64,000 bases of DNA from Ochotona curzoniae (GCF_017591425.1 NW_024467083.1:17847001-17911000), one strand, 5' to 3'. Shown: positions 17,366-29,520, numbered from the stretch's first letter. Made by a program: numbers and translations. Notes: generated by a model not told the origin, from the letters alone.

Positions 17366-17695
17366 GGCAGGAGATGGGAGCGGGGAGCCCGGCTCGGCCA
17401 GCTGCTGCCTGGGGCCCGATGGGTGCATCCCATCTCCCTGCTCCCCTGGCCCGACCTTCTCTTGCTGTTCTGCTTTCAATTCCCCTCTCATCCCCATGGC
17501 TTTGCTGGCCCTCTCCCCTCCTGCCTGGTTCATGTCCCTTTCAGGTGCCTTAAAGCCTCATTTCCCTCTCTGAACAGTACCATGTCCTGCATTGAGGCTA
17601 CTCATTGTCCTGCCCACCCGTGACTGTGACCTGTGGTGTGGTGGCTACCCCAACTCTGCCTGAACCCCAGTAAAGAAGTCTGAAGCACATTTTGT
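17366..17695 (+). promoter_or_regulatory. GSTM4: 3'UTR and polyadenylation signal of gene A
   Basis: The stop codon is followed by about 310 bases of pyrimidine-rich 3'UTR. A variant signal AGTAAA lies at 17669-17674, with a TTTGTTTGTGTC-type GT-rich stretch about 20 bases later, the expected downstream element. No AATAAA is present nearer the stop. Confidence 0.65.
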
Positions 17696-17699
17696 TTGT

Positions 17700-18880
17700 G
17701 TCTTGTGTTGTTCCCTCTGGCCCCCTGTACTCACCAGCTCTCATTGCACCTTCCTAGGGAGTGGCCAAGCCACCCAAGAGCTTGACAGTGGCTGGGTTCA
17801 CAGGGATGAGGTGGGATTGTCGTTGTCCAATACTTCTTGCTCCCATGTGTGATTCCCTTAGAGCAGGTGGCCCCATGAGGCACCCTAAAGGACAGAGATG
17901 GCCCCTTTCTGGTCTGGGGCCTCTCATTCTGCCAGCATCATGGCTGTGCATAGCTGTGCATCTCAGGAGGCAGGAGGAAACAGGCAGCCCCAGCAGAGGG
18001 AGCCGAGATCCTGTGGCCTCCACACTGTGTGGCTCTGTCCCATCTGCTGGGTCTCCAGGACCCTCTCTCTGCTCTTTCATTCAGATGTCTTCAAAGCCCT
18101 GCCCCTGGCCACCTGTGAGATGCAGATAGTTTTTCTCTGTACTACTTGGGCTGGGTATAGAACTGTAACATAACAACCTGCAGGCTCCTGGTGAATCCAT
18201 TTTTTTTTTTTTCTGATAGTAAGCATTTCTGATGAGAATACTGATGCTGGTATGACTTGAATCCCCTTGTAGGTAGCTTGTTTCTGGTGATTTTCTGTCA
18301 TTTTGTCATGAAAAGGATATATGGGGACACACAGTCTAATCTCTCCATGATCACTCTCTTTCAAAGACGTTCTAAATGCAGACTTCCTATATCTCAATGC
18401 ATTAACCCCATTTCTTCTTTTGCATCCTTTTCTTTTGATGTATATGTATTCTGGGTTTCATTCCATAAATTGAATCAACTGTACTTGAAAATAATTGAAG
18501 ATGTATTCTGTCTCTGCTGAATGTGTAGACTTTCTTTTTTGAGGTCCTTGTTCCTTAAACAATACAGTATTACAACTATGTGGATGACACATTGTCCCAG
18601 GGATTATGAGCAATGGAGAGGTGATTTGAAGTTTATGGGAACATAGTATATATATATATAAGTACAACACCGCTTTGTACAAGAGACCTGAGCATCTGCA
18701 GGTTTGGGAATTTATGGGGGGCACCAGGAACAACCCCTGGAATACCATGAGATGACTGTGACTGCAAATCAAAAACCACAGGGTAAGTTGTTTCAGAGGA
18801 ACTGTAGCTCCCTAATTACATTGGTACAAAAAGTTGTTGATTTTGTGGTTCAGATATCCATACGTGGCTCACATGGGAGA
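17700..18880. other. Intergenic, downstream of gene A
   Basis: Includes a short (TA)n at 18649-18660. No gene or clear repeat seen. Confidence 0.45.
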
Positions 18881-19304
18881 AAATGTAAATCTAAAAAGGA
18901 CTCTCATCCAAAAAGTATGTATCCAGAACACAGTTGTTGAAATATGGGTTAAGACTTGAACCGGCATTTCCCAAAAGTGACTATCCAAATGGCCAATAAG
19001 CAGATGAAAAGGTGCCTAACATCACCTGGCAGAGACGTTACAGGTGCAGTAAGAGCCAACTGTAATCCCCAGAGGGACGGTACTCTAAGCTGTGATACTG
19101 TGAATTTCGGAAATAACTGAAACTCTCATACACTGTTTGTAGGATGACCACTTTTGAATCTTGGTAGAATCAATGAGAGCCAAATATATATCTACATAAG
19201 ATGCAGGAATCCCATGCAATAAAGATGTGTGATGATGGGGCCAACTGCCATCTCTGATGCTGGCATCTCATATTGAAACACTGGTTCAAGCTAAGGGTTC
19301 TTTG

Positions 19305-19572
19305 CTTTTTTGGGAAGAGAAGCGAGGATGAATGAACTTGACAGGCAGAATAACAGAGAGAGAGAGAGAGAGAGAGCTTTATCTGCTGGTTCACCCCCTA
19401 AATGGCTGCATTGGCCAGGGTTAGGCCAGGCCAAGGCCAGGAACCCAGAACTTCTTCCAGGTCTGCCACTTGGATGGCAGGAAATGAAGGGTTTGGACTG
19501 TCTTCTGTTGCTTTCCCAGCTGCATTAGTAGGGAGCTGGATTAGAAGCAGTGGAAGTGGGATAGCTGGCTGA
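19305..19572 (-). mobile_element. C-repeat SINE, old, with (GA)n
   Basis: AATGGCTGCATTGGCCAGG and TTAGTAGGGAGCTGGATTAG in reverse. The GA run at 19357-19375 is the SINE pyrimidine tract expanded. Confidence 0.75.
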
Positions 19573-19582
19573 TGGTGGGGAG

Positions 19583-19905
19583 GGTGGGGGCTGGCATTGT
19601 GGTATAGCAGGTTGAGCCACCATGTGTAATGTGGGCACCTCGTATGGACAATGGCTCAAATCTGGCTGCTCCACTTCCAATCCAGCTCCCTGCTAATTTA
19701 CCTGGGAATATAGTGGAGGATAGTCCAAGTTTTTGGACCCCTTCATCCACTTGGAGACCTGATGAAGCTCCTGGCTTTGGGGTTTTGGCTGGCCCAGCAC
19801 TGGTGATTCCAGCCATGTGGAGAGTGAACTAGTGGATGGAGGATCTAATTCTCTCTTCTCTCACTGTGCTTCTGATTTACAAATAAAACAAATTAAAAAA
19901 AAATA
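19583..19905 (+). mobile_element. C-repeat SINE, old
   Basis: GGCTGGCATTGTGGTATAGC start, GGAGAGTGAACTAGTGGATG, A-rich end. Confidence 0.82.
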
Positions 19906-20883
19906 AAGTGGAGCAATTGAGCCTTGAACTACCACCACTCCTTATATATATTACAGGTCGTGGCTTAACATGCGAGACCACAACATGGCCCCAATAAATA
20001 AACCTTTAAAAAGTGTGTTAATGTCATCCAAGAGTTATGTACAATTGTGTTGCAAGCCACTTTAAGTAGCCCATACCTGATGACATTCCAAACCCAACAA
20101 TAGAAGAATAGACAAATAAGCTGAGTTATCAATATAACTGTGTTATTTATATAATGAAGTATAATACTATTAAAAAAACCCAAAACCAAAAACAGGTACC
20201 AGTGCTACACGAAAAACAGGAATACAACACTGATGTGTTGTTGAGCAAAAGGATCTAGATCCAAGTCCATAGATGCCGTTCCATTCACATGGAAATCCAC
20301 ACACAAGGGAGATGACTCCGGGTGTGGAGGTCAAGTGCATGTTGACTCAAGTGGGGGTGGGAGGGTCACCCACTGAAGGGACTTCATGGATCGCTAGGAT
20401 TATTGTCTGTCTTGATTGTGTGATGGTTACAAAAGTATATGAAGGTCAGTACCACAGAGGGGTACCTTTTAGGGCTGTACACCATTCAGTGTAAAGTTAA
20501 ACTTCAATAAAAAGCATGCACACTCACTAGTGATCCTGCGGTTTCTTTCTGTTTACCTGGTATCTTCCCAGGGCTACATTAGACCTGGAAAATGACTGAA
20601 AGATGAGCTTGCAGCAGTCAAAGCCTTTATTTCCCATAAAGAAGGTGTGCTAACTTATGTTTCTGCTCTATTACATTGTGCAATGGTTAATTTTGTGAGT
20701 TAACTTGACTGGCCTAGGAGATGCCCAGCTAGCTCGCTCACCATCATTGCTGGATGTGTCTATATGGACATTTCCATAAGATGATAGCATTTGTGTCAGT
20801 AGACAGAATAAAGATGCTTGCCATCACTGATGTGGGTAGGTATCACCTGACAGGTCAGGGACCAGGTAGCACCCAAAACATGG

Positions 20884-21100
20884 AGCCAGGGTTGTGGCAT
20901 ATCCCATACTGATGCTGGTCCAGGTGCACTTCCCGTCCATTTCTCTGCTAATGTACTTGGAAAATGGCAAAAGATGGTCCAAGTCCTTGGGCCCCTGTAC
21001 CCACATGGGAGACTCGGAAGAAGCTGCTGGCTCCTGGCTTTGGCCTGGCCCAACACTAGCCATTGCAGCCATTTGGGGAGTGCACACAAACTTACTGTGA
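20884..21100 (+). mobile_element. C-repeat SINE, old, tail missing
   Basis: CCAGGGTTGTGGCATATCCC to ATTTGGGGAGTGCAC. The poly-A end is absent. Confidence 0.7.
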
Positions 21101-21349
21101 TGATCACTGAATTAGTCTCTAATATATAGTTTAAAATGGAACAAAAATCCCTGGGGTATATCCACCGGGTCTTTTTGGAAGAGGCTAGCTGAGGCACCTT
21201 AAAACAACTAGTAGAGTATTTGGAGGGAAGTTTTAATCCCCACTCAGTTTTGTTTTTCAGGCTCTCCAGAGGGCACACCATCTGCCTGCCTGTGTATTAG
21301 GCAGCTGCCATGTGCCTGAGGGCTTATGGACAGGTTGAAAGGTGGGTGA

Positions 21350-21590
21350 TAGGCCCCCTGCAGTAGCTGAGTAGCTAAAGTCCTTGCCTTGCATGCACCG
21401 GGATCCCATATGGCACTGGTTCATATCCCAGCTGCTCTACTTTCTATTCTGCTCTCTGCTTGTAGGAAAGCAGTGGAGGACGGCCCAAGGCCTTGGGACC
21501 CTGCACCCGCATAGGAGATCCAGAAGAAGCTCTTGGCTCCTGACTTTGGCTCAGCTTAGCTCAGTTGTTCTTGCATTCAGCTCTGGGTCA
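21350..21590 (+). mobile_element. C-repeat SINE, tail missing
   Basis: GCACCGGGATCCCATATGGC and AAAGCAGTGGAGGACGGCCC. Homology fades near 21590. Confidence 0.75.
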
Positions 21591-22223
21591 CTTTCTGAAG
21601 GGAGGAGGGTGGGCAGTCCAGCCCTGGGAAGTTGGCAAAGACTTGAAGGAATTTTCTGTACATCTTTCTCAGGATGAATGCATTAAAAACAAACCAAACC
21701 AAAAAAAAAAAAAAAAAAAAAAACAAAAAACAAAAACCCATGAGCACAGTTCATCCTGTTTAGCCTTGCCCAGCAGCTCCTGCAGAATGACCTGGGACCC
21801 TCCCCCAGCCAGCATGCCCCGCCCGAGAGTCCTGCTGGATGCTGCTGTGGGAGTCACATCGCTCCTTCCCCAGAGCTGGGACCAGCAGACTGCCCAGCCT
21901 GTCCTCTGCCCTGTTTACCCCACATGCCTGCAGGGCCTGCCTCCTAAGGTTGTTTCCAGACTCAAACTGCACCTTCTGCTCCTGAAGTGCCATGTGTGTG
22001 GTCACCCATATCTCCTTTTTGTTGACCAGAATTTTTTAAGGACAGTGTTTTTTCAGCAGCAGGAGCTCTGCTCATTGGGTCAGATTCCTTAATGCTGACA
22101 CTGCTGACACTTTGGGCTTTGTCATTAGAGGCTAGGCTGTGAAGTACAGGCTTTTAAGCAGCATATTCAATCTATCTACCACATACTAGCGTAAATTCCC
22201 AGTGTAGTAAAAGTTTATGGGAG

Positions 22224-22536
22224 GGTTCGGTGTGATAGCATAGTGGCTAAAGTCCTCACCTTGTACTCACCCATATGGGCGCCAGTGTGATCCCAGGGGC
22301 CCCAGCTTCCTGCTTGTGGCCTGGGAAAGTAGTTGAGGACTGCCCAAAACCTTGGGACTGACCCTGCACGGATGTGGGTGACCCTGAGGAGGCTCCTGGC
22401 TCCTGGCTTCAGATCGGTGTAGCTGTAGCCCTTGTGGCCACTTGGGGAGTGAATCAACTGATGAAAGATCTTCCTCTCTGTCTCTCTTCCTCTCTGTATA
22501 TATGACTTTCCAATAAAAAAAAAATCTTAAAAAAGA
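22224..22536 (+). mobile_element. C-repeat SINE
   Basis: GGTTCGGTGTGATAGCATAG to ATAAAAAAAAAATCTTAAAA. Confidence 0.85.
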
Positions 22537-22547
22537 ATCTATGGGAA

Positions 22548-22873
22548 TTGGCATGTTGGCTTGGTAGCTAAATCCTCACCTTGAACATACTAGCATCCCA
22601 TACAGGCACCAATTCATGTCCCGGCTGCTCCACTTCCCATCCAGCTCCCTGCTTATGGCCTGGGAAAACAGTAGAGGACATCACAAAAGCCCTGGGACCC
22701 TGCATCCATGTGGGAGAACCAGAAGAAACTCCTGGCTCCTGGATCTGGATTGGCTCAGCTCTGGCCAATGAGGCCATTTGGGGAGTAAACCAGCACATGG
22801 AAGATCTTCTGTCTCTCCTTCTCTCTGTAAATCTGCTTTTCCAATGCAAATAAATAAATCTTAAAAAAAAAAA
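22548..22873 (+). mobile_element. C-repeat SINE
   Basis: TTGGCATGTTGGCTTGGTAG to AAATAAATCTT and poly-A. Lies 12 bases after the previous copy. Confidence 0.85.
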
Positions 22874-23125
22874 TCTATGACAGCATAAAGTTGTGTCCTA
22901 TAGTTTTAAAATCTGCCTCGTGTAGTTCCTAACTCTGGCCTTTAGCTAAGCTACCGTCTCCATGAAGGATTCTTTTCATGATGCCTCATATATGGGCAAG
23001 TGTCGGTAATTGTGTGTATGCGTTTAATTAGGGAAGGGTGCAATGGATAAATACTAATGCAACAGTATCTGTTATCAGTCTTTCAAAAACTATTCTAATT
23101 AATGTTAGATTTTAAAACATTTATT

Positions 23126-23457
23126 CGGGGCTCACACAGTGGTGCAACAGGCTCATCCTCTGCCTGCCATTCCTAGCATTCCAAATGGGAACTAGCTCTA
23201 GTCCCAGCTGCTCTGCTTTCAATCCAGCTCCCTGCTTGCGGCCTGGGAAAGCAAGGAAGGATGGCCCAAGTCCTTGGGTCCCTGCATATATGTGGGAGAC
23301 CCTGAGACAGCTCCTGGCTCTGGATGGTGTCAGCTCTGGCTATTGCAGACACGTGGGGAGCAAACCGACAGATGGAAGATTCTGCTTCTCTCTCTGTCTT
23401 GCCCTTTGTCTGTAAACCTGCTTTTCAAATAAAAATAAATAGATCTTTAAAAAACCT
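23126..23457 (+). mobile_element. C-repeat SINE
   Basis: GGGGCTCACACAGTGGTGCA to AAATAGATCTTTAAAAAA. Confidence 0.83.
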
Positions 23458-23531
23458 GAACATATTTTTCTCAGTTGGAATCATGAATTTTAGGTTTCCA
23501 AATTCAAGATATATACAACTCAGAATGAAAG

Positions 23532-23845
23532 TCAAGTATTGTGGCTCAGAGGGTTCAACTGCTGTCTGTTGGTGCCTGCATCCCGTATTGGGATTCTGGA
23601 TCCAGTCCCAGCAGATCTACTTTCCCTTCTAGCTTCCTGCTAATATATCCTAGGAGGAAGCAACTGATATGGTGGCTCACGTTCTATGTTCCTGCTACAC
23701 GTGGGAGTTCAGGCTGGAGGTCTGGGCTCTTGGCTTTGACCTGGTCCAGCCCTGGCTTTGGGAATGAACCTGTGGATAGGAATATCTCATTCTATTTCTC
23801 TCTTCTTCTGCCTTTCAAATAGATGGAAAAAAACCACGCCCCCAA
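23532..23845 (+). mobile_element. C-repeat SINE, old
   Basis: TGCATCCCGTATTGGGATTC, TTTGACCTGGTCCAGCC and a CCTTTCAAATAGATGG end. Confidence 0.75.
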
Positions 23846-24189
23846 AACCCCAGATGTAGGCAACTGCCTAGGTTGCCTTATACCGAGGCAAGTGTTGCAC
23901 TGCTGGGAGAAAAGCAGCCAGTAGTTGGTGGGCATTCTGGACCTGGTTAATGTCAAATTTGGGTTAACTATTGCAGGATGCCAGCATAGTTGCTTATTTT
24001 ATCTTTCTTCCTTTCTCTCTTTCTCTTTCCTTTCCCCCTCCCTCTCTGTCACTACTTCTCTCCCTTTCTTCCCTGCCCCTTTCTGTCTGATATATGGGGA
24101 AGGTGGGGAATACTGGGCCAGGACATGTCACCCTAGCCTTAGGCTCTGGGGAAGTATTGGAGTGAGGTCATATTTGACAGGAGAGGAAT

Positions 24190-26985
24190 GACTTATAGGG
24201 TCTTCCATGAACCAGGCCACTACATTCACAGATAGGGACATGAGATGGAATGGTTTGGAGAGGGGAAACCCAAGGGCATATCTGGGTCAGGCCAAAATAC
24301 CCGCTTGCATGGAGACCTGGGTGGAGCTAAATATCACAGCCCGTTGGTCCCTGCAAAACCCGAGGCAGGCCGGGGGTCATGCAATGGCTGGGCTAGGCCA
24401 CAGCACTCACACACCAGTGTCAAAACAGGGGATGGGCCATGCCAGGCTGGGCTGTAGCACACACCACAATGTAAGAGAACCAGATATGGGGGGCAGATTC
24501 TGTAGGAGAATTTTGTGGGTTTGCCTCTGTGGAATTGCAACACCTGCCAGTTTGTACAGAGAGTTGAAAGTGGTGATGGGCCACCTAACAGGAACTCATC
24601 TAATATTTGTGGGAGCTGGCCTGGGAAGAGGACAGGGTGGCACGGCTGCAGCACCTGCCAGCGCTTACAAAGGCTGGACTGAGAGCAGAGCATCCCAATA
24701 GGGCCACTGAACTCACTGGCACGTGTAAGAACCAGGTCTGGGAGCAGGCCTGGTAAAGGAACTTGGGGAACTTCCCTTCTAGGCCGCAGCTCCTGCTTGG
24801 TAGCACAAGAGCCAGGGCTGGGACAGGCCAGGCAAGTCTGCAGCACTCATCTGCATTTGTGTGGGGCAGGTCTGGTGACAGGCCAGTTTGGGCCAGGCTG
24901 CAGCACCCCTGGCATCACAAGAGCCTGGATAAGCAGTGGGTTGCCCTGACTGGGTTAGGCTGCAGCACCCATCAGGGAGAACTGAGATCATGGGCAGGCC
25001 ATGCCAGGCTGGGTTGAAGCATCCATCAGCATGTACAAGACCTGAGGCTGGGAATGGGCCTTGTTGTGGAACTCTGGGGACTTTCTTGCCGGGCTGCTGC
25101 TCCCATTGGTGAGTGCAAGAGCTGGGGCTGTGGACAGACTAGTCTGGGCAACATTGCAGGACCCATCGATATGCATGTGGGCTGGGTCTGGGAGCAGGCC
25201 AGTCTGGATTAGATTCTAGCACATGCTGACACTCACAAGAGCCAGAATAGGTGTGAGGTCAGGCTGGGCTAGGGAATAGCACTCACTGGATGACATGAGA
25301 GCTGGATCTGGGGTGGGCCAAGTTGGGCTAGGCTGTAGCATCCTCTGGTGGGAACTGGGTCTCCATGGAGACTGAGACCCTGCCACCCTGGACCTGGTGT
25401 CATTTTCTCTTCCTCACAGCTCATGAAATTTGCGCCGGTCCACCTGTTCACCAATCAGACAATCCGACATTTCACCTGAGAATCTCACCCTCCATTTCCC
25501 AGCCGCTCCCCCAACCCCACCCAGTTACCAATCAACTTAGGCATTTACTTGCAGGCACCAATTCCCTGGGGCCTGCCCTCAATCACTCACCCAAACCCCG
25601 CCCCCCCAACCTCCGGACTCACTGAATATAAGGAGCCCCCAGGTGCCTCTATCTGCCCTTCCCCTTGCTGCCCTTCTACCACCTCAGTCCTGTTCCTGCC
25701 TCACTGGAATAAACCTCCTAAAGTGCATAGTCGTGTCTGGTGTTTTTGGTTCACAGTAAAAGAACCAGGCTGCAGGAATTAGCTGCACATAATAATATAA
25801 AAACTAGAACTTTAACTGTTTTAAAGAGCTAACAGGTGTGGGCCAGTCAGACTAAGCTGCAGTACCTGCCCATTAGTGTTAGGACTGGGGGCCAGCCCTG
25901 TCAGTCTGGGCTGCAGCACCATCTGGCACACAAAAGATCCATTGGGAGAGGGCCAAATAGGAGAACTTGGGGAACTCCCTTGCAAGATCTCAGCTCCTTC
26001 TGGTGAGCTTGAGAGCTGGGGTTGAGGGCAGGCCAGGTCAGGCTGGGCTGCAGCACCTGTTGCCATACATGAGAGCTGGGTCTGAGAGCGGGGAAGGCTG
26101 AGCTGAGCAGGAGCACCCATGGGTGTGCATGATAGTCTGATGGGTATGGGCTGGACTGGGTTAGGCTACAGCAGAGGCTGACATGTACAAAAGCCAGGGC
26201 TGGGAGTGGGCCTGGAGGGGGTTATTGTAGGTCATTCTGAGTAGGCTGCAGCACCTGCTGGTATGCCTGAGGATTAGATTTGGGGAAGGCTGGCTGGGTT
26301 GGGCTGCAGCAACCATCATTTCACTGGAGATATTGAGCTGGGGCAAAATTGATGAGGCAGTTTCATCCACGAGTATATGTGTTGACTGGTATTGACTGGT
26401 GTTGGTGACAGACCGAACTTGGTCTTGAACTTGCTTGTGCATACAGGAGTTAAATCTGTGGTCACCCCAGACAAGGTTTCTTAGGGGATTCCCTGACTGG
26501 ACTACTGGACTCAGACTCTGGTCAAGGGAAGAATCACAGGATATACGGTTCAACCTTGAGTGTATGTATAGGGACTGGGCTTTCTCAGTTGCCACTGATG
26601 TTTGTATGGTGGACAACATGTCCAGATTCACATGGGAGATATGACGACCAGCTCATCTAGGCCAGCAGGGGATGTCGACTGCCTGTCAGAGGATGGAAAG
26701 CAGAACAGGTAGGACAATTCTCCTGTCAAGCTTTGCAACGTGTTCCTTGGCCTGTGGATGTACTAAGGTAGACTTGGTCAGCCAACATTCCTTGGAAAGA
26801 TTTTCTCACCCCTGGTACAATGAAGCTGATGACACAGGAAGGAAACAAACAAACAAACCTGAAACATTTGTCCCGTAGTGCTTCCTCTGTACCTGACCTT
26901 CCTCGCCCTAGTCAGAAGCCCACATGGGCATGCATCTCTCTCAACTATGTGAACAATATTAAAAAGAAAATTAAAAAAAAAAAAC
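24190..26985 (+). mobile_element. L1 3'UTR and 3' end (type A), sense, with LTR insertion
   Basis: Modules run 24230-25345 and 25830-26450. They are followed by the L1 3' end (CACATGGGCATGCATCTCTC at about 26919-26938) and poly-A at about 26966-26983. The terminal 70 bases are the reverse complement of the start of the copy at 7067. An LTR interrupts the array. Confidence 0.8.
25350..25757 (+). mobile_element. Solitary endogenous-retrovirus LTR
   Basis: The non-module sequence has the order of an LTR. Candidate CCAAT motifs (ACCAATCAGA near 25450) come first, then a TATA-like AATATAAGG near 25625, an AATAAA at 25708-25713, a GT-rich R/U5 stretch, and an end in TTCACA at 25755. No gag, pol or env sequence is attached. 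The 5' edge is approximate. Confidence 0.65.
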
Positions 26986-27419
26986 AACCCCGAAACTAAC
27001 ACCCAAACCCCAAATCTCAGAGAGACAAACCTTCGGTGGCTGATGAGAACTGTAACTCTCCACAGCAAGGTGCTTTTTTTGTGGGCGTGGTCCTAGGTCT
27101 CAGTGTGGGCAACCATGAGTGGAATCTGGTTGGGTCCCCACATTGCTTCCTGAGCCTGGACCCAGACACAGAACCTGAGCTGAGGGGCACGGGCTGCCTC
27201 TGAATGAGTAGGGAACATATGCAACAGGGAGTTAGCTAACTCTGCTAGCCCCAGCAACACCTTCTCCCCACTCCCCAGCTCCCCTGAAGCTAGCGTACCA
27301 CCCATCTTCTGTGACTTCACAGCACTGGGTTGAGATCTCCCCTTCCTGATTCACTGGGTTCACAACACACAGCTCTAACTTGATGTTAGCTGATTTCCAA
27401 AACTTAACGTCTCTGCAGG

Positions 27420-27600
27420 GCAACAATCTTGCTCTTCAACTAGTAAACCCCATTTCTGTTGCCCCACTCATCTCTTTGCAGATAACCATTCTCTTATGTC
27501 AACTGAAAGCAAAATAGAATCTGCCACAAGCCAATTGACAGCACCCATCTTTGTGGTGAGTCAGGCTTCTGCCTTCGAAGAATAAAGTTGGCTGATTAGA
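27420..27600 (+). mobile_element. Possible LTR 3' part
   Basis: Ends in GCCTTCGAAGAATAAAGTTGG, an AATAAA in an LTR-like R region. No other support. Confidence 0.25.
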
Positions 27601-28239
27601 TTTATTCTTGAGGAGTTTGTGCCAGAGGTCACAGGTCATGGAATGACTTCAAAGGCCACCGCTGGTATTCCTGCGTGTGTCAGGAGCCAGGGCCGGTGCT
27701 TTGGCAGTATCCAAGGCCCTTCTTCCACAGTGGTGCTTATTTGAATGCTCCGGTTTCAGGCATCCCTGCTAGGCCTGCCGCAGCAGCTGCTGGAGTCTTT
27801 TCCCAGAGCCCCTGGGAATTTGGCAGGTCACAGCGATGCCCCCAGAGGAAGGAAAAGGAGCTGCGATGTTATTTCAAGTCGGCTCCGGCCAGGCTGGGGA
27901 AGCAGACAGTCCTGGTTTCGGTTTCTGTTTCTGGCCCCACAGACATCGATCTCCCTGCTGTCAGCTGTGGCGCAGAGCTTCATGCTCTGGGTGTGCAGGA
28001 ATCAGCAGCCGGGTGGGGTGGGTTGGCAGCTGCTTGCTTGTGACCCCAAGTGCCTGCAAGGACAGGAAAGCTCCAGGCCAGTTCTGCTGAGCCTGTGGCT
28101 GTGACAAGGGTTCCTGGGGCTACCATGGAATGAGTGGGCCCCCGTGGAGGGTAGGGCTGATGATCTGCTCAGCTGGGGTGGTTCTAGGCAGTATTTTCTA
28201 TAGGATCTTCTGGAAACCTCAGCTTGCCCTTAGAAGAAG

Positions 28240-28266
28240 GTGTGTGTGTGTGTGTGTGTGTGTGTA
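28240..28266 (+). repeat. (GT)n microsatellite beside the exon 2 relic
   Basis: About 13 GT units, 45 bases before the relic. This is the same relative place as the long (GT)n in intron 1 of gene A. Confidence 0.95.
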
Positions 28267-28309
28267 GGATTGGGGCTCACCTGATCTCTGCCCCAGGCTA
28301 TCTTTCCAG

Positions 28310-28393
28310 CTGACCTACACCCTCTGCTTGCTCCTGGAACAAGGCAATTGCAACTATAAGGAAAGAAGTTAACTTGTAAACTTCTCAGAGATG
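28310..28393 (+). pseudogene. Degenerate GSTM exon 2 relic
   Basis: A CCAG acceptor is followed by a translation beginning LTYTLCLLLEQ, then NYKERS and a TAA. This aligns with LAHAIRLLLEY...SYEEKRYT of Mu exon 2. It ends at a GTAATGCACCTGC donor, identical over its first bases to the exon 2 donor of genes A and B. The downstream intron (28394-28440) aligns well with intron 2 of gene B, as does the short upstream stretch. The in-frame stop and an internal length change show it is not functional. No convincing exon 1 or exon 3 is attached. A SINE-like fragment begins just after. Confidence 0.75.
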
Positions 28394-28435
28394 GTAATGC
28401 ACCTGCTTGCTCTGACCAATGCCCACTGCATACTT

Positions 28436-28700
28436 TGAAAGTTGAAGTTAGAGAGACAAAGAGAGTGTGCATGTCAGAGAGAGAAGTCTTCAATCAACAG
28501 ATTCCCTCCCCAGATCATCTCAATGGCTGGGGCTGGACCTGGCTGGACCCCTGGGTCCTGCCTACTGAGCTGCATGGTTCTGCACAGGCATGGAGGGCAC
28601 ACCATGCTTCAGGGGAAATGAATGAGAGGCCCCAGACCACAAAGGGGCAACCTCTGTTCTCTAGGGAGCCTCCTGGGGCTGTCTGTTCCAGGGGATCAAC
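28436..28700 (-). mobile_element. SINE-like fragment after the exon 2 relic
   Basis: AGAGAGACAAAGAGAG and a TTCCCTCCCCAGATCATCTC stretch in C-repeat order, strongly diverged. Confidence 0.4.
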
Positions 28701-28979
28701 AACACAAGGAGGAAATCTCAAATGCCTTGGGATGGTATCTCATTCCCTATGATCCCAACCCGTGACAGTGTCACTGGTAAGTCCCTTGCAAGTGGCACTG
28801 TGGCACTGACTGTTCATGAATCCACAGAACCAGAAGGAATTAGATAGGACACAGATGAAATGCTGTTTGGGTTCAGTTGGGGTCAGTAGGCTTGGAGCAG
28901 CCACTAGGCTAGGGGAGCAGGGCCTGCTCCCTGGCAGCACTGGTCCCATGGGGCAGTGCTACAGGGGCCCAGGGTTGAG

Positions 28980-29520
28980 TGTCCAGGCCAGATCCAATTG
29001 GGCTCCTTGAGGAGGACATAGCCAATGACAGGTAGGATGTTGTTCAAAGAGGGCAGTTTACAGAGGAAAGGGAAAGGGACAGATAGATGCTTTTAGGGGT
29101 CTAATGTGACAGGGGTCGGGTGGGAGAAAAGGGCCAATAAGGTCTTGAGGTTGAGAAGGGAATTGAACAAAGGAGAAGATGGTACCAAATGTGCAGGGGA
29201 CCAACTGCTTTCTGGGACCCTGGGCAGTTGACTAAACACAGGCACCTCACTGCTGTCTCCTAGCCTCTCAAGGCCATACCTGTTGCCTGATGTGGCACGT
29301 TCGATAGCGCACGACTTGGGAGGAAATAGCTGCATTTCATACAGGCAGAGATCTAGTCCAGCTCCAGGGAGTGGGGACAAGAACAGAGTCTTCAGCCCTC
29401 CTGGGGTACCCAGCACAGTAGGACCTGACAGCAGCCTTCCCTTGGGTTTCCAGGGGTGGCAGGCTGGTGTTTGTTAACACAGCCTCCCGAGGGGCACAGC
29501 CCTGGTGATTTGTTGCAGAG
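28980..29520 (-). repeat. Paralogous segment shared with the third GSTM 3' end
   Basis: Flanks of the exon 8 relic match the region around 57840-58720. Shared landmarks include CTGTCTCCT.GCCTCTCA before the stop, GGGGTACCCA in the intron, and CACAGCCCTGGTGA further on. The other copy has acquired a C-repeat SINE at 58039-58352 that is absent here. Confidence 0.7.
29276..29368 (-). pseudogene. Degenerate GSTM exon 8 relic
   Basis: The - strand sequence aligns with the terminal exon at 58551-58462, including TCTGCC.GTATGAAATG.AGC and TTCCTCCCAAG. It has a premature TAG at 29355-29353, where the intact exon has the Lys codon AAG, and a later shift of frame. Similarity continues on both sides: 28980-29270 with 57840-58460, and 29369-29520 with 58552-58720. 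It is therefore a genomic duplicate with intron sequence, not a processed copy. Confidence 0.8.

Larger units (their letters stand above)
18880..20525 (+). mobile_element. Ancient L1 3' end (ORF2 tail and 3'UTR), interrupted by SINEs
   Basis: The wording of old mammalian L1 tails is recognisable: CCAAATGGCCAATAAGCAGA, CTCATACACTG.TTGTAGGA, then TGTACACCATTCAGTGTAAAG and TTCAATAAAAAG at the end. Two SINEs (19305-19572 and 19583-19905) lie inside. Much more diverged than the other L1 copies. Confidence 0.65.

Noticed and set aside
27675..28104. Overlapping 119- and 122-codon frames upstream of the exon 2 relic
   Set aside because: No recognised domain and no match to Mu exons. GC-rich chance frames are the simpler reading.
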